Shown: positions 10,756 through 30,791 of the stretch, piece by piece
Numbering within the stretch: position 1 is the first letter of the stretch
Layout: every line of letters begins with the position of its first letter
DNA from: Hexactinellida sp. DTS-2022
Taxonomy: Eukaryota > Porifera > Hexactinellida
Reading direction: 5' to 3'
DNA length: 64,000 nt
Assembly (NCBI GenBank): GCA_028753945.1
Contig: JAPNXP010000004.1
Coordinates: forward strand, 4,712,001 to 4,776,000
Position numbers and translations under genes: made by a program
Notes under the pieces: model-generated
The model's input: only the letters and a program-made list of their open reading frames with translations
What the model was told of the DNA's origin: nothing
Database searches by the model: none

Positions 10756-11314
10756 GGGGCGCATGCTTTTGTCCGAATTTCTAGTATGCATTTGTCCGAA
10801 ATTTTGGAGTATGCATTTGTCCGAATTTGTTGTATGCATTTGTCCGACTGGAGTATGCATTTGTCCGAATTTTGTTGTATGCATTTGTCCGACAGAAGTA
10901 AGCATTTGTCATTGAGTTTTTATGGATCATTGATAAAACACTCGCATTTCTAAGTGTGATTTTATGGTTTATTGTTAAAACGCACGCATTTCTAAGTGCG
11001 TATATATGATTTCGGGGGAAAGCGCGCCCTTTTTAAGCGTGTGGGTATGGTGCCCTGGTGGAAAATCTCAGTGTCTACGTGATCATTGGGAAAACACCGA
11101 CTTTCTAAGTGCCTTGTATTGATTATTGATAAAACACTCGCATTTCTAAGTGTCTTAGTGACAAAATATCATATGAATGACAAATGCTTACATCAATGTA
11201 AATTCGGACAAATGCATACTCCAGTCGGACAAATGCATACGTCAGTCGGACAGATGCATACTTCAAAATTCGGACAAATGAATACTACAAAATTCGGACA
11301 AATGCAGCTTCCCC
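10756..11314. mobile_element. Foldback element with tandem-repeat arms and 8-bp target duplication
   Basis: The left arm holds about six units of GTATGCATTTGTCCGAATTT type. The right arm holds the same units inverted. The centre carries four units of AAAACACTCGCATTTCTAAG type. The ends are GGGGCGCATGC and GGGGAAGCTGC (complement). A perfect duplication, TATAAGAT, lies at 10748-10755 and 11315-11322. The 8-bp length suggests a hAT-like or similar transposase acting in trans. The frames 10628-10915 and 11086-11319 are only translations of the repeats. Confidence 0.85.
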
Positions 11315-11588
11315 TATAAGATAGTGTTCCGAGTTGAGATATATATATGGATTTTAAATTTGTTGCTAAAATGAAATTGAATTAAGTTTAAAGTTTTGAT
11401 TTTAGTTTTCAAAAATATTGGAATATATGTAATAAGTAGAGTGAATCTATTTGAATATCATATCATCTTTTTACTAATGAGTAACAATTGATAATTATAA
11501 TTGATTAATTATCAATAGTTTGCTATTTAATTAAGCATTCATTCTTTATTAATTATCCCAGGGAACTTAATGGACATGTATTGCATTA

Positions 11589-11744
11589 CAGTAGATGTCG
11601 GATATAAGCATACCAGTTATAAGAACATATCGGATATAAGAACACTATGTGGAAAACGGTTGCCATATACTCTCTATAATTTATGTCGGTTATAAGCACA
11701 TTAAGTGCAGTTCCCGACGATGTGCTTATAACCGGCATCCACTG
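11589..11744. mobile_element. MITE-D
   Basis: Both ends match family D (GTAGATGTCGGATATAAGCA, GGCATCCACTG) and TA flanks each side. Confidence 0.85.
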
Positions 11745-12242
11745 TATTTTCCGAGAGCCCTACCTTAGCTAAGACAAGTAACAAAGTAAATTAATTAACA
11801 AAGCTTATCCAGTAATAGCTGTGTACGTGTTGTTAATAAATTTATTTTGAATTTATTTTCTAGATTGTCCTTATTTAAATAATAAATAAACGGTTATTAT
11901 ATTTGAAGAACTGTTGGTATATATGTAATTCCTTTTGTTAAACACGTTTCGTATTTTATTTTATTTAAAAAAGAGAAGAAATTCTCTGAATCGTGCTCCT
12001 TTAATCTGGTAAGTCTAAAACGCATAACAAAATATTTGCTCATCGAATATTAAATAAAAAACTAACGGTTTGAAATATAATATTTCAATGAGAATGGGGG
12101 CTATTTTATCAACAATAATATTCGAAAATTTCATTTTTTGCTCATTGAAATTGAAGTCTATTATTTCTCACCCCAACTGACAACCTACGTTAAGATTTAA
12201 TTAAGTCCTTAATTACTTCATAAGTTCATAGGTAAGTTTAAG
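11745..12242. other. Intergenic, nothing recognised
   Basis: AT-rich sequence upstream of the gene at 12307; presumably holds its upstream control region. No repeat family was recognised. Confidence 0.4.
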
Positions 12243-12250
12243 TATAAATA
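12243..12250 (+). promoter_or_regulatory. TATA box of the 12307 gene
   Basis: TATAAATA lies 57-64 bases before the start codon, leaving room for a 5' UTR of about 30 bases. Confidence 0.6.
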
Positions 12251-12306
12251 GGGTATTGTCAACTTTATACATTATACAAAATCACATTCAGATCAACTAA
12301 AACAAA

Positions 12307-13059
12307 ATGCAATCCAAACATGATGAGACTGATGCCTGTGAGTGGCAGACCAAGTCTAGCAATTATTCATCTCACAATCAATTTAATAACTACAGTTCAA
12401 TCTCCGTAAATTCCACACTCGTATTTCCGCAAACAATTGCTTCCCTTTCCCAATTTCCTCAACCGCTTACCCCAAACCTGGCCCCACCCAACAACTATAT
12501 CTCATACTATACGCCTCTACCGCTACATGCGCAGGGACAACTGAATAACTATTACTCCTTTAACACAGAATACCAGCCCCCAGCCCCTCATAGCACTCAC
12601 GTCTCAGAATGTCCCTACTATATGACAGAGATAGAGAGTCTAGCTGCGAGAGACAGCAATGTCACCAAACAGCTGATAAGTAGCCTTGCCATGCATAAGG
12701 CTCCGGAAGTACTGTCCATTTATTCGAACAGACACAACTACAAAAGTCTAGTCAAACAAGCCTTGGTTAAATTCAACCTGGGTACTCTGAAACAGTTCGC
12801 GATTAAAGGGATTCGAATGCATGAGAGAACGTTCAACAGGCTGCTAATTAACTTGGTTGCTAAGTTGCAGAGAGGAGACTCAATCGATGACTTCGTAGAT
12901 GTGTTAATAAATAAATGGGGAGCACTGACGGTAGAAACATCAATCGATAATGTGGTTGACATGACAACAGAAAATTTATATAGGGCTCTAGAGGCTGTCA
13001 ACTTTAGTGTAATTGTGAACGATGATCCGTTTTGCGAACTGACGTCGATGCTCTATTAA
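12307..13059 (+). CDS. Unknown 250-residue protein, member 3 of a three-gene family
   Basis: Intronless, 250 residues, not recognised. Residues 1-48 are unrelated to the gene at 4961. Residues 49-231 match it at all but five sites (Q/L, H/Y, A/V, G/D, E/G), and the C-terminal tail of about 19 residues (NFSVIVNDDPFCEL and on) is again different. The shared part holds a Pro/Asn/Tyr-rich segment and a helical domain starting at SECPYYMTEIESL. The matching DNA is 12450-13001, with no gap and six differences, five of them changing the residue. Its own TATA box and unlike flanks show it is not a plain tandem duplicate. Function unknown; no signal peptide or membrane segment. Confidence 0.75.
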   Translation: MQSKHDETDACEWQTKSSNYSSHNQFNNYSSISVNSTLVFPQTIASLSQFPQPLTPNLAPPNNYISYYTPLPLHAQGQLNNYYSFNTEYQPPAPHSTHVSECPYYMTEIESLAARDSNVTKQLISSLAMHKAPEVLSIYSNRHNYKSLVKQALVKFNLGTLKQFAIKGIRMHERTFNRLLINLVAKLQRGDSIDDFVDVLINKWGALTVETSIDNVVDMTTENLYRALEAVNFSVIVNDDPFCELTSMLY

Positions 13060-13153
13060 ATTTATTTTGATTTCATGTTTGATTTATTATTTAGAGCTCA
13101 TACCACTTCTATTAGTAATATACTTTTTGTTTCTGTCCATAATTTTCTATATA

Positions 13154-13653
13154 CAGTGCAACCTCTATAAGTGGGGTCTCTATAAATGGGGAACCTCCAT
13201 AAGTGGGGAATTTTTTTACCATATTCGTATATATCCATACAAATGAACCTCTATAAGCGGGGAAGTGGGGAATGGGGGACCATAAATTTCAAGGAGTTTT
13301 TATCTCCATACAAAACAACCTCCATAAATGGGGGGAATGGACAAATCCTAACATGATTCTTATAAAATAATACAATATTTCCAATAAATCGACTCAAAAG
13401 TTCTACAGAAAAAATATTTTCGATTGATCTACTCTGATGTTTTTAGAAGAAATCACCTAGTGTAGATCAGCAGTTAACTAAATTGTCATAATATACAAAT
13501 AAGAACTAGAACGTGCATTAATGTGTGTGTTATATGAATATTTTGTATAATATAGCATATATAATGTTTTTCCAATTGAATTTTATAACCGGGGAATGGG
13601 GGGCAATTGAAATTTTCCCCGTCCCAGCTCCCCCACTTATAGAGGTTCCACTG
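13154..13653. mobile_element. MITE-J, 500 bp
   Basis: Ends CAGTGCAACCTCTATAAG and CAGTGGAACCTCTATAAG (complement) flanked by TA. The arms repeat CTATAAATGGGG-type units. Confidence 0.8.
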
Positions 13654-13730
13654 TATTTCTTAATTCTTCACATTTAAATTTTTTCAAAGAATTAAAATCT
13701 AATACTACTAATAAAAGAAATAACTGATAT

Positions 13731-13885
13731 GTAGACCGTCTATTTCTAGACCAGGTTTTCTTACATATATAATAGTATTACCCTTAGATGGCAGGGCTTT
13801 TGGTCTGCAGAATTTACAGACGGTCTACAAATTTTTGGCTTATTTGTATGGGCTTTATAGACCGTCTAGAAATAGACCGTCTACA
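13731..13885. mobile_element. Inverted-repeat element (GTAGACCGTCTATTTCTAGA)
   Basis: Both ends carry GTAGACCGTCTATTTCTAGA in opposite orientation, with further internal copies of AGACGGTCTA. A single end recurs near 21775. Confidence 0.7.
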
Positions 13886-14716
13886 TAGAAGGATGCTCAA
13901 TATAAAAACGATTCTAGTTACAATTATTTACTTTGGATAGGATAACTCTTTTAATTAATGGATTTAAATATGGCTATTCATATTTCAATAAGATCGTATT
14001 ACGTACCTATTATTTCTGAATAAACTTGATTCTCTTCAAGAATCATGGGTCACAACATCTCAAAATATTTAAGAAAAAACTTCTTTTTATGTTAAAACTT
14101 GAAAAAAAAATACACGTTAGATATTATAATTAGATATTTGTTCCATCAAATAAGTTCATGATTTATTTGATTTCGTGATTTAATTTCAAGATTAATTGTG
14201 GAGAATTTTTGAATAACAGTAATTAATATTGACTTTAAAAGAGGTTGTTATTTAAAATCAAATTTAAACTGCAGGGGATTAATTAAAATGCAAATAATAA
14301 ATATGTATTTTTTTTTAATAGACTAAATAAAAGTTCTGACAAAATTACAAAATGATAGTCGAAATTTTAATTACGTCAAAAGTTTATTATAATTCTAATC
14401 CGATTCAAATTCATTAACCTATCAACTATAATTTAGCTAGCAAATATGCAAATTAGCTCGTGATAGTGTAGGTATTACTCATTCACCCAATTTTATACAA
14501 AACTTCAATTAATTGAATATACGGTGGATTCTAGTACATTTATATTTAGTTCCTATTAACTAATTGGAATGACTTTTCAATTAAGAGACACAAAAAATTA
14601 TGAATTATCTAATTGGTCGACACAAAAAGAAACTTAGAAATTTCCATAAACAAAATATTTTCGTGCGAGGCAACCTGAAAACTTTATTAAACCGAACTAG
14701 TTCAATTAAAGATGTA
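13886..14716. other. AT-rich intergenic or intronic sequence
   Basis: Searched for upstream DHX16 exons (DEAH box, P-loop) and none was found. No repeat was recognised. Confidence 0.4.
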
Positions 14717-14879
14717 CAGTAGAACCTCGTTAGTAAGAACACCAGGAGACCGTCAAAATGCGTTCGCCTTACCAGAATTCGTACAAACCAATATCATTTG
14801 TATTTGAAAAAGCTTTGCAGGGGACTGAAATAGTGTCATATTAACCGGAATTTCGTATTCGCATTAACGATGTTGTATT
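14717..14879. mobile_element. MITE-A, right end worn
   Basis: Starts CAGTAGAACCTCGTTAGTAA; the right end is only partly preserved (CATTAACGATG). Confidence 0.65.
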
Positions 14880-15744
14880 GTGGTTTTACAAAGTTGGTTT
14901 ATAAATTCGTACGTACTAACTGCCCTAAACTTTGGTGATACAAGTGATCTCTGAAAAATTCTCTATTTGTACGGTTATAGGAAATATTTTATTATTATAA
15001 TAAATCTTACCTTTAAATAATATGATTCCAATCAACTTAAAATTCTTAAATCAATCTAATTTATAATTATTTTTTATAACTTATATTTATTTTCTCTTCA
15101 TTTATACAATTTTTTCATTATTTTAACTTAAAAAGTAGAAATTGTTCTAATTAATGCCACGTATTTGATTCGTCTAAATTATATAGACACAGCAATACCA
15201 AACCCATCAAGGTAAGCAAACTTCAAATTTGTAAGTATTTTCTCTACCAATGATAGCGGTTTTGTTACTACATGGGAAATAGTATAACATGAATTAATCA
15301 ATAGACTGGTCAGTCACCACACTATAAGTTAACATATGGGCTTTAAAGTAGAACTTTATTTTGCTTCAGTAATTTTACTTTACAATAATTGAATTACTTA
15401 GGGGTTGATATTGGATATTAATCAATTTATACGTATTAACTTTCTACTTTCTTAAATTGCTTACATTTGGAGCAATATTGTTTAATTTCTATTAAATTAT
15501 AAATTCGCAATTTCCATTAAAGGCTTAATTTTGATTTATAATGTTATAAGGAAGAATGCTTGGGAGTCAAATTGCTAATTATTTCTTGTATAATAAAATA
15601 TCACTTTTCTACAATTAATTTTTTAAAGGGTTGTACATGTATACCACATTATACTCAGTTTTTAATTTTTACTGTGTATTTCTATCATTTATAAACAGTC
15701 TATAAATAACTATATGTTCATTAACTAATATTACTATTCCATAG
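14880..15744. other. Intron-like sequence before the first visible DHX16 exon
   Basis: Ends in an acceptor AG just before 15745. The coding sequence upstream of this splice site, which should hold the P-loop and DEAH motifs, is not found here or elsewhere in the window. Confidence 0.5.
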
Positions 15745-25194
<9,450 letters not shown>

Positions 25195-25230
25195 TTTAAA
25201 TTGAATACATACTATGTGATATTACAATTG

Positions 25231-25236
25231 AATAAA
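25231..25236 (+). terminator. Poly(A) signal of DHX16
   Basis: AATAAA begins 37 bases after the stop codon. Confidence 0.6.
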
Positions 25237-25256
25237 TTATTGATTTATTGTTTAAA

Positions 25257-25357
25257 GTAGTGTTCGCCTAAACAGCAATTGGTCTAATAGAAATATATAT
25301 TATATTGCTCTATTAGTTAGTTATTTTCTTGTCCCAAAAGTTAGCATTTAATGTTAA
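25257..25357. mobile_element. MITE-E fragment
   Basis: GTAGTGTTCGCCTAAACAGC through CCCAAAAGTTAGCATTTAATG; right half missing. Confidence 0.5.
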
Positions 25358-26031
25358 TTAGATACGCATACGTAATCTACCTCGTGAACATTCTATGGTG
25401 TTAGTATGGTCACGTTTTGTTTGATTACGACAAAACTTTAAATGAATAAATTTATATATTTAGATATTTAATTAATTATTTAGGAATTTTTTCAAATAAT
25501 TTAGTTTACTGGAAACATTTTTAATATTAGTATAAAGTACACGAGTGTATGTTATTTAAATAGAGGAATAGGATATATATTATATTATTGGAATTGAATT
25601 AAATTCTCGCTTACTTATATTGGGAAATTTTAAAAAAAATTATGCGAGAATCAGGAATGTAAGCAATTGCATAATTAATATTAAACTCCTGATCAAATAT
25701 AAATTAAGAAATAACTTGTATGTAGTTATTAATGCTTGCAAATCACTAATATAATATTGTTATATTTTGCTGATGCGAATGCCACCAGTCCTGAAGGTGA
25801 ATTTGGATCATAATCATTAAATATATTGTCGTAAGAATAAGATAATAACTTACGATATCGCTTATAACTTACAAACATAGCGTCACTAAAGTAGTAAGTC
25901 TAAGGAGCCATTGAAATTTGATTTTTTAAAGATTAAGATAGTAGAGACGGAAACAAGTTCATACTATTTGTATGTCGCATATTTAGTGATAACTTTACTA
26001 TAAAGCACTCTTCTCTATAGCAACTGGTTTA
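25358..26031. other. Intergenic, nothing recognised
   Basis: AT-rich sequence with no coding pattern or bounded repeat. Confidence 0.35.
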
Positions 26032-26320
26032 GGTCTGTTGTATGACGGATTCACATCTCAAATCCTTTTGGAAAATGTCATTATGGTCCAAAATATCTAT
26101 GCTAATATGGAAATTATTAAATTGATGCAATAACAAAATATGATAGTATAATTAGAATTTGAGATGCGAATCCTTAAGTGTTATAAGTGTAGATGTGTAA
26201 TAGGAAGCATAAAGTGTGAAGCCATAGCAAAGACGTCAAGTAAACTGTCATGGATAGAAAGTATCCATGGTTAATATTCGTTATAGTAATAGAGATCAGT
26301 AAACCGTCATATAACAGGCC
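26032..26320. mobile_element. Inverted-repeat element S, 289 bp
   Basis: Ends GGTCTGTTGTATGACGG and GGCCTGTTATATGACGG (complement). The interior words AACCATGGATACTTTCTATC and GGATTCACATCTCAA recur at 42052-42200. Confidence 0.7.
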
Positions 26321-26794
26321 AGTGAGAGATACGTATCTTAATGTGGATTAAAGTTTATTAATAAGTACCAAAGTAAATAGAATATTAGATGCAAATTATT
26401 TCCATATTATTAGTAGAAATTACTACTACTGAAATATTATACAACATTTTCTTAACCTAACATCACAATGGTATAACTTACGTATAACTATAAGATGGAA
26501 AAAATTTATTGTCTTATTTCTCTAAGCTAAGTAGTATATAGTGCTTCAGAAAATTATTTAATAAAATCTAATAATATCATTGGAATTTAGTTTAGGATGC
26601 TTTAGTAACTATTTATTACCATATAAAGTAATATAGAGTTTAGTTTCAAAGAACTAGACTTGTCTGAACTTTCAATTTTCAATAATTTTGGTAGTTTTAT
26701 AAATATAAACTCCTTGTTTGAAATTTTTGCCTAAATTAAATTTAGATTTGAATTGAGTGGGACAACTAAGCAGTTATAAAATCCACCATTGTTC

Positions 26795-27006
26795 GAATGT
26801 TCCAATGTTGGTTCGAATATCAGTATTTAATATTTGGTTGGAAGACGAATATATTCGGTTGACCAAATATGTTAGTATTCATAGCTACATGTTAGAAAAA
26901 CTATAAATTTGTATTTTGTTAACTATTTGATCAACCGCAGTTCGTATCACTATCCGATTGGAATAATTCGGTTAAATCAGTATTTAGTTGAAGCGGTTTC
27001 AACATT
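26795..27006. mobile_element. Worn relative of the hAT element at 43606
   Basis: Shares CGAATATATTCGGTTGACCA and repeated AACCGAATA words; ends not preserved. Confidence 0.4.
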
Positions 27007-27370
27007 GAAATTGAATACCAATTTTCTCTAAATTATAAGGAATAAAATACGGCTTTCCACGGAGCAAAGCTCGTCCAGCACATAATTACATATCCTTATT
27101 ATATTACAGTAAAACGGTTAGTACTTACCTTGGATATTACTTATACAAAAAAGCGCTCTTCGTTTTAGTACTTAGAATTAATTGTTTCAAGCCATTTCCA
27201 ACTGTGTGCGTATTTTTCGAGTTCTCCTGCATAAAATGCTTGAATTCGATAACTTCTAAATATACGAGTATGTTAAATGTAACCTTGATGATTTCAATAG
27301 ATATTGCCCTCTGTGGAATGTTAAGTTATGTTATTTTAAGATATCGTATTTTGTAATAGAACTTATTGCT

Positions 27371-27537
27371 ATAGTAGAATCTCGTTAATAACTTAAAATA
27401 AACATCAGGGCCCAGGGGATCGTCGAAACGTGTTCGTAATACCAGGAGCCACTTGCATACATTTGTATAGGCTAGGAGAATTAAACTTTGTACTCCTTAC
27501 TCCTTATCCGTGTTCGTATTAACAATAATCTATACTG
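27371..27537. mobile_element. MITE-A
   Basis: TAGTAGAATCTCGTTAATAA to AACAATAATCTATACTG. Confidence 0.65.
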
Positions 27538-27639
27538 TACTAAAATTGATATCGATATTTTCCCAATACTTTAAGGTCAATTTAATATAGATTTTGTACA
27601 ACTTAATTGATGAGGGATTTTTAACATTAAACTTTTGTA

Positions 27640-27732
27640 CAGTTGACTCTCGTAGTATGATCGATTGGAAAGTCTAGTTTGTTTGCATTTTGTAAATCAA
27701 TACTAAACATGCTCGTACTAACGAGTTTACGT
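27640..27732. mobile_element. MITE-A-like short copy
   Basis: CAGTTGACTCTCGTAGTATG to GTACTAACGAGTTTACG. Confidence 0.5.
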
Positions 27733-27791
27733 TATATAGATAAGTTAAAGAGAGATTATTATTGGTCATTATCTCACTTTAGTGTCAACAG

Positions 27792-27840
27792 ATTATTATT
27801 ATTATTATTTTTATTATTATTATTATTATTGTTCTTATTA
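27792..27840. repeat. (ATT)n microsatellite
   Basis: About 15 imperfect TTA units. Confidence 0.8.
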
Positions 27841-28509
27841 CGTGCTAATCAAGAGAGACAATTGATAGTTGTATATGTATTTTTTTAACTTGAATAAAGG
27901 AATTTTGGTCTTCAAATTATGATCATAATAAATATTAATTAATAAGTCTCTCAGGCAAACAAACTTACTCATTTGAGAGAATTGGAAACTATCAGGTTAA
28001 AGTTAAGAAATAATTTTATTTTGTCATATTATGAACAATTTCGGAGGTTGTACTTTTCATAAATGATTATTATTAATACGTAGTATATACTAACATTTGA
28101 TATTACTGCCTTAAATGTAATGATATAACATCCATTACATTATGTTATGATGTCACGTTATAATAACATTCAAAATAAGAGCATAGTCATTAGTCGTTAT
28201 CAAACTCTCGGTTGATTAGTTGCAGAACTTTCTTGGTTTTGTTATTATTCTGTAATTTTGTGGCCATGCTGGAAATAATTGGAAATTACAGTCCGGTTAT
28301 TAAATTCCGAATTTTACCTAATTTTTTTGAAAACTGATTACAGATGAGATTATTCTAATGCAACTGACTGACATGTACATAGTAGTACATACCATTGCTA
28401 ATAGACTGGCTTCCTTACTGGTCAGTTATTTCCTAACAAATGTAATCTTTTTATCACGTCATAGGTTTGTTATAGAACTATACTGATCGAAAATACTTGA
28501 TAATTAATT

Positions 28510-28670
28510 CAGTCAAACCGGTTTTTTTTAGCACCAGGTTTTCTAACTAATTATTATTTAGAATATATTCTAAATGTGTAAGAAATTCCAATTTTATATA
28601 TTTAAATCAGATTTTCTTATTTATTTCCATGCAAAGAATTGGTTAGAAAAAACCGGTTTCAACTTTACTG
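28510..28670. mobile_element. MITE-F
   Basis: CAGTCAAACCGGTTTTTT to CCGGTTTCAACTTTACTG, TA flank right. Confidence 0.75.
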
Positions 28671-30367
28671 TATACTTATTGGTCTGCCTTGAACTCAAAG
28701 TTGAGGGAGTTTATTAATATAATTTTAGAATATGGTAGAGTAGGGCATGTAGCGCAATTCCTATTATTAATTCATTCAGTTCTTATCTCACGTTGTCATT
28801 AAAACTATTAATAATAAGCAAACTATAATTGAAACTATTGCATCGGCAATATATATTTTCCCTATTTAATTAAGATTACATAAGTACGTAACTCCTTACA
28901 ACTAAATTACTTTTCCTAGTATTTACTTAGTAATATTATATATATATTTATATATTATATATTATAATTTTCCTTAAAACAATGAGTCTAAAAGGGTGAA
29001 CATGTATTAAGTTAATGATCTTGAACACATAAAATTATTAAATTAATTAATGCAACTTAAATTTCGGTACTTTTTTGTTGAACTTTAGTATGTACTTATA
29101 ATTTACCTAAATATTCTGATGAAATTTAGTAATTTACCTAAAATAACTTCCATCTATGTAAATTTTAGGTATTATAAGTTGTATAGTGAATAATCAAACC
29201 TGTAAAAACTTTGTATAAACACTTAAATTAAATGATACGTATATTGCGCCATATTACACCATTTATAATTTATGAGAATACCCTTGTAATTAACAGCAAT
29301 ATTATTTGCACGACTAACTGGTCTTTCCCAAATATAAGTAAGCGAATTGTCTTATCTATTATTTCTCAGCTTAGTAATATTCTAACACAATCACACTTTG
29401 AGTACCTATACAAACACAATGGATAAATTTATTAATTTTTTGTCTCAATTGTAATTATTTAGGCCTGGTAAAATAAATAAATTGTTTATCATCCAGATTT
29501 TTTCAGAAAATACGGACGGCGGACGGGATTTATTTAATATGCAAATAATAATAATAATAATAATAATAATTTGTGCAAGAAAAAAAAGTACAATTACAGA
29601 AAGTACTGCCTGAGAAGGCTTATGCACTTCAAAAACTAAATATAGTACCAATAAGAAACAGAAAAAAAAGAGATGAGTAAATAAAGAAGTATAAGAGTAG
29701 GGAATAAAATTAGGGAAACGGGAAAACTTAAATAATAGGCTGGGGTATACAAATTGTTAAGGGGCAATTCAAACGTTACGCGTAGTAAAATTACAAAAAT
29801 TCGACAAATTTAGCTATTTTTGAAGTTATGCTCGGTATCTGTTATAGAATTACCCTGCTCAAATAAAATTTTATAACAATTATATCATAATGGAACATTT
29901 AAATAACGTATGTGTATTATAGATACTTCATTATTACAGCAACAATTTTTCTAGGGTAGATGCTTTACTTCCTTATCCATTCGAAATACAATAATTATAG
30001 AATTATAGTATGTTATAAATCACATTAGCAAATTATTATTATTGCTATCAAATCTTTAAATCTATATTGTGGAATATTATATTACTCAGCATTTCACAGC
30101 AAAATATATCATAGCTAAAATTTAATTTTGTATCAAACAATGGATACAGAAACAATACTGACCCATACATAGTATAGTCGGCACAGTAAAAATTGTATTC
30201 ACTAAATTTGCCCTGGGGTAGTTGCTAGAATATAGCTACTTAAATTTAAAAAATATTTTGATGGTAGAAATAGTTTATCATGGTAACGAGTAGCAAACGA
30301 CAAAAAACACAAATTGTGTTTGTAATAAAGGAATTTTGAATCTTGATTAATCAAATAAACCATTATA
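28671..30367. other. Intergenic, AT-rich, with a (TAA)n tract
   Basis: Contains a TA-rich run near 28930-28970 and a (TAA)n microsatellite at 29546-29571. The frame 29445-29651 (minus) is made by that microsatellite. No gene is supported. Confidence 0.4.
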
Positions 30368-30539
30368 CAGTGGACTCTCGTTAATATGAACACCAAGGAA
30401 CCGTCTAAATTTGTTTGTATTATTTGTATTAGCCGAAGTCATTTGCATGCATTTGTATAGGCTAGGGGAAATAAACTTTGTACTCCTTATGTAAACCGAT
30501 ATTCCCCTAATCCTTATTCGTAATAACGAGAGTCTACTG
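30368..30539. mobile_element. MITE-A
   Basis: CAGTGGACTCTCGTTAATAT to AATAACGAGAGTCTACTG, TA flanks. Confidence 0.8.
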
Positions 30540-30564
30540 TATGTGTTGGTAATATTCGTACATA

Positions 30565-30716
30565 CAGTCACTCCGCTTAATAGAGTCACCTCGGGACCAG
30601 GCTACTTTGACCCGATTAAGCGGAGAAATCTATTAACCGAAAATATTATAAGCCAAACTGTCATTCCGTCCTATATAAATCCTGTGAATTTTGACCCGAT
30701 TAAGCGAAGTCGACTG
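30565..30716. mobile_element. MITE-B upstream of SPT2
   Basis: CAGTCACTCCGCTTAATAG to TTAAGCGAAGTCGACTG. Ends 75 bases before the SPT2 start codon, so it may lie in the promoter or 5' UTR. Confidence 0.8.
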
Positions 30717-30791
30717 TATTTCAATCAATTAATATCGTTCGTAATAAGAGATTTTAAAACTGTAATATTTATATTGCATTTTTAAGCAAAA

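Noticed and set aside
10628-11319. Two open frames of repeated Cys-Ile-Cys-Pro and Gly-Gln-Met-His type
   Set aside because: They only translate the inverted tandem arrays of the foldback element.
15184-15209. Possible 25-base exon before DHX16, with AG and GTAAGC borders
   Set aside because: No phase gives a sequence that fits the helicase before [11 protein letters not shown], so it is probably chance.
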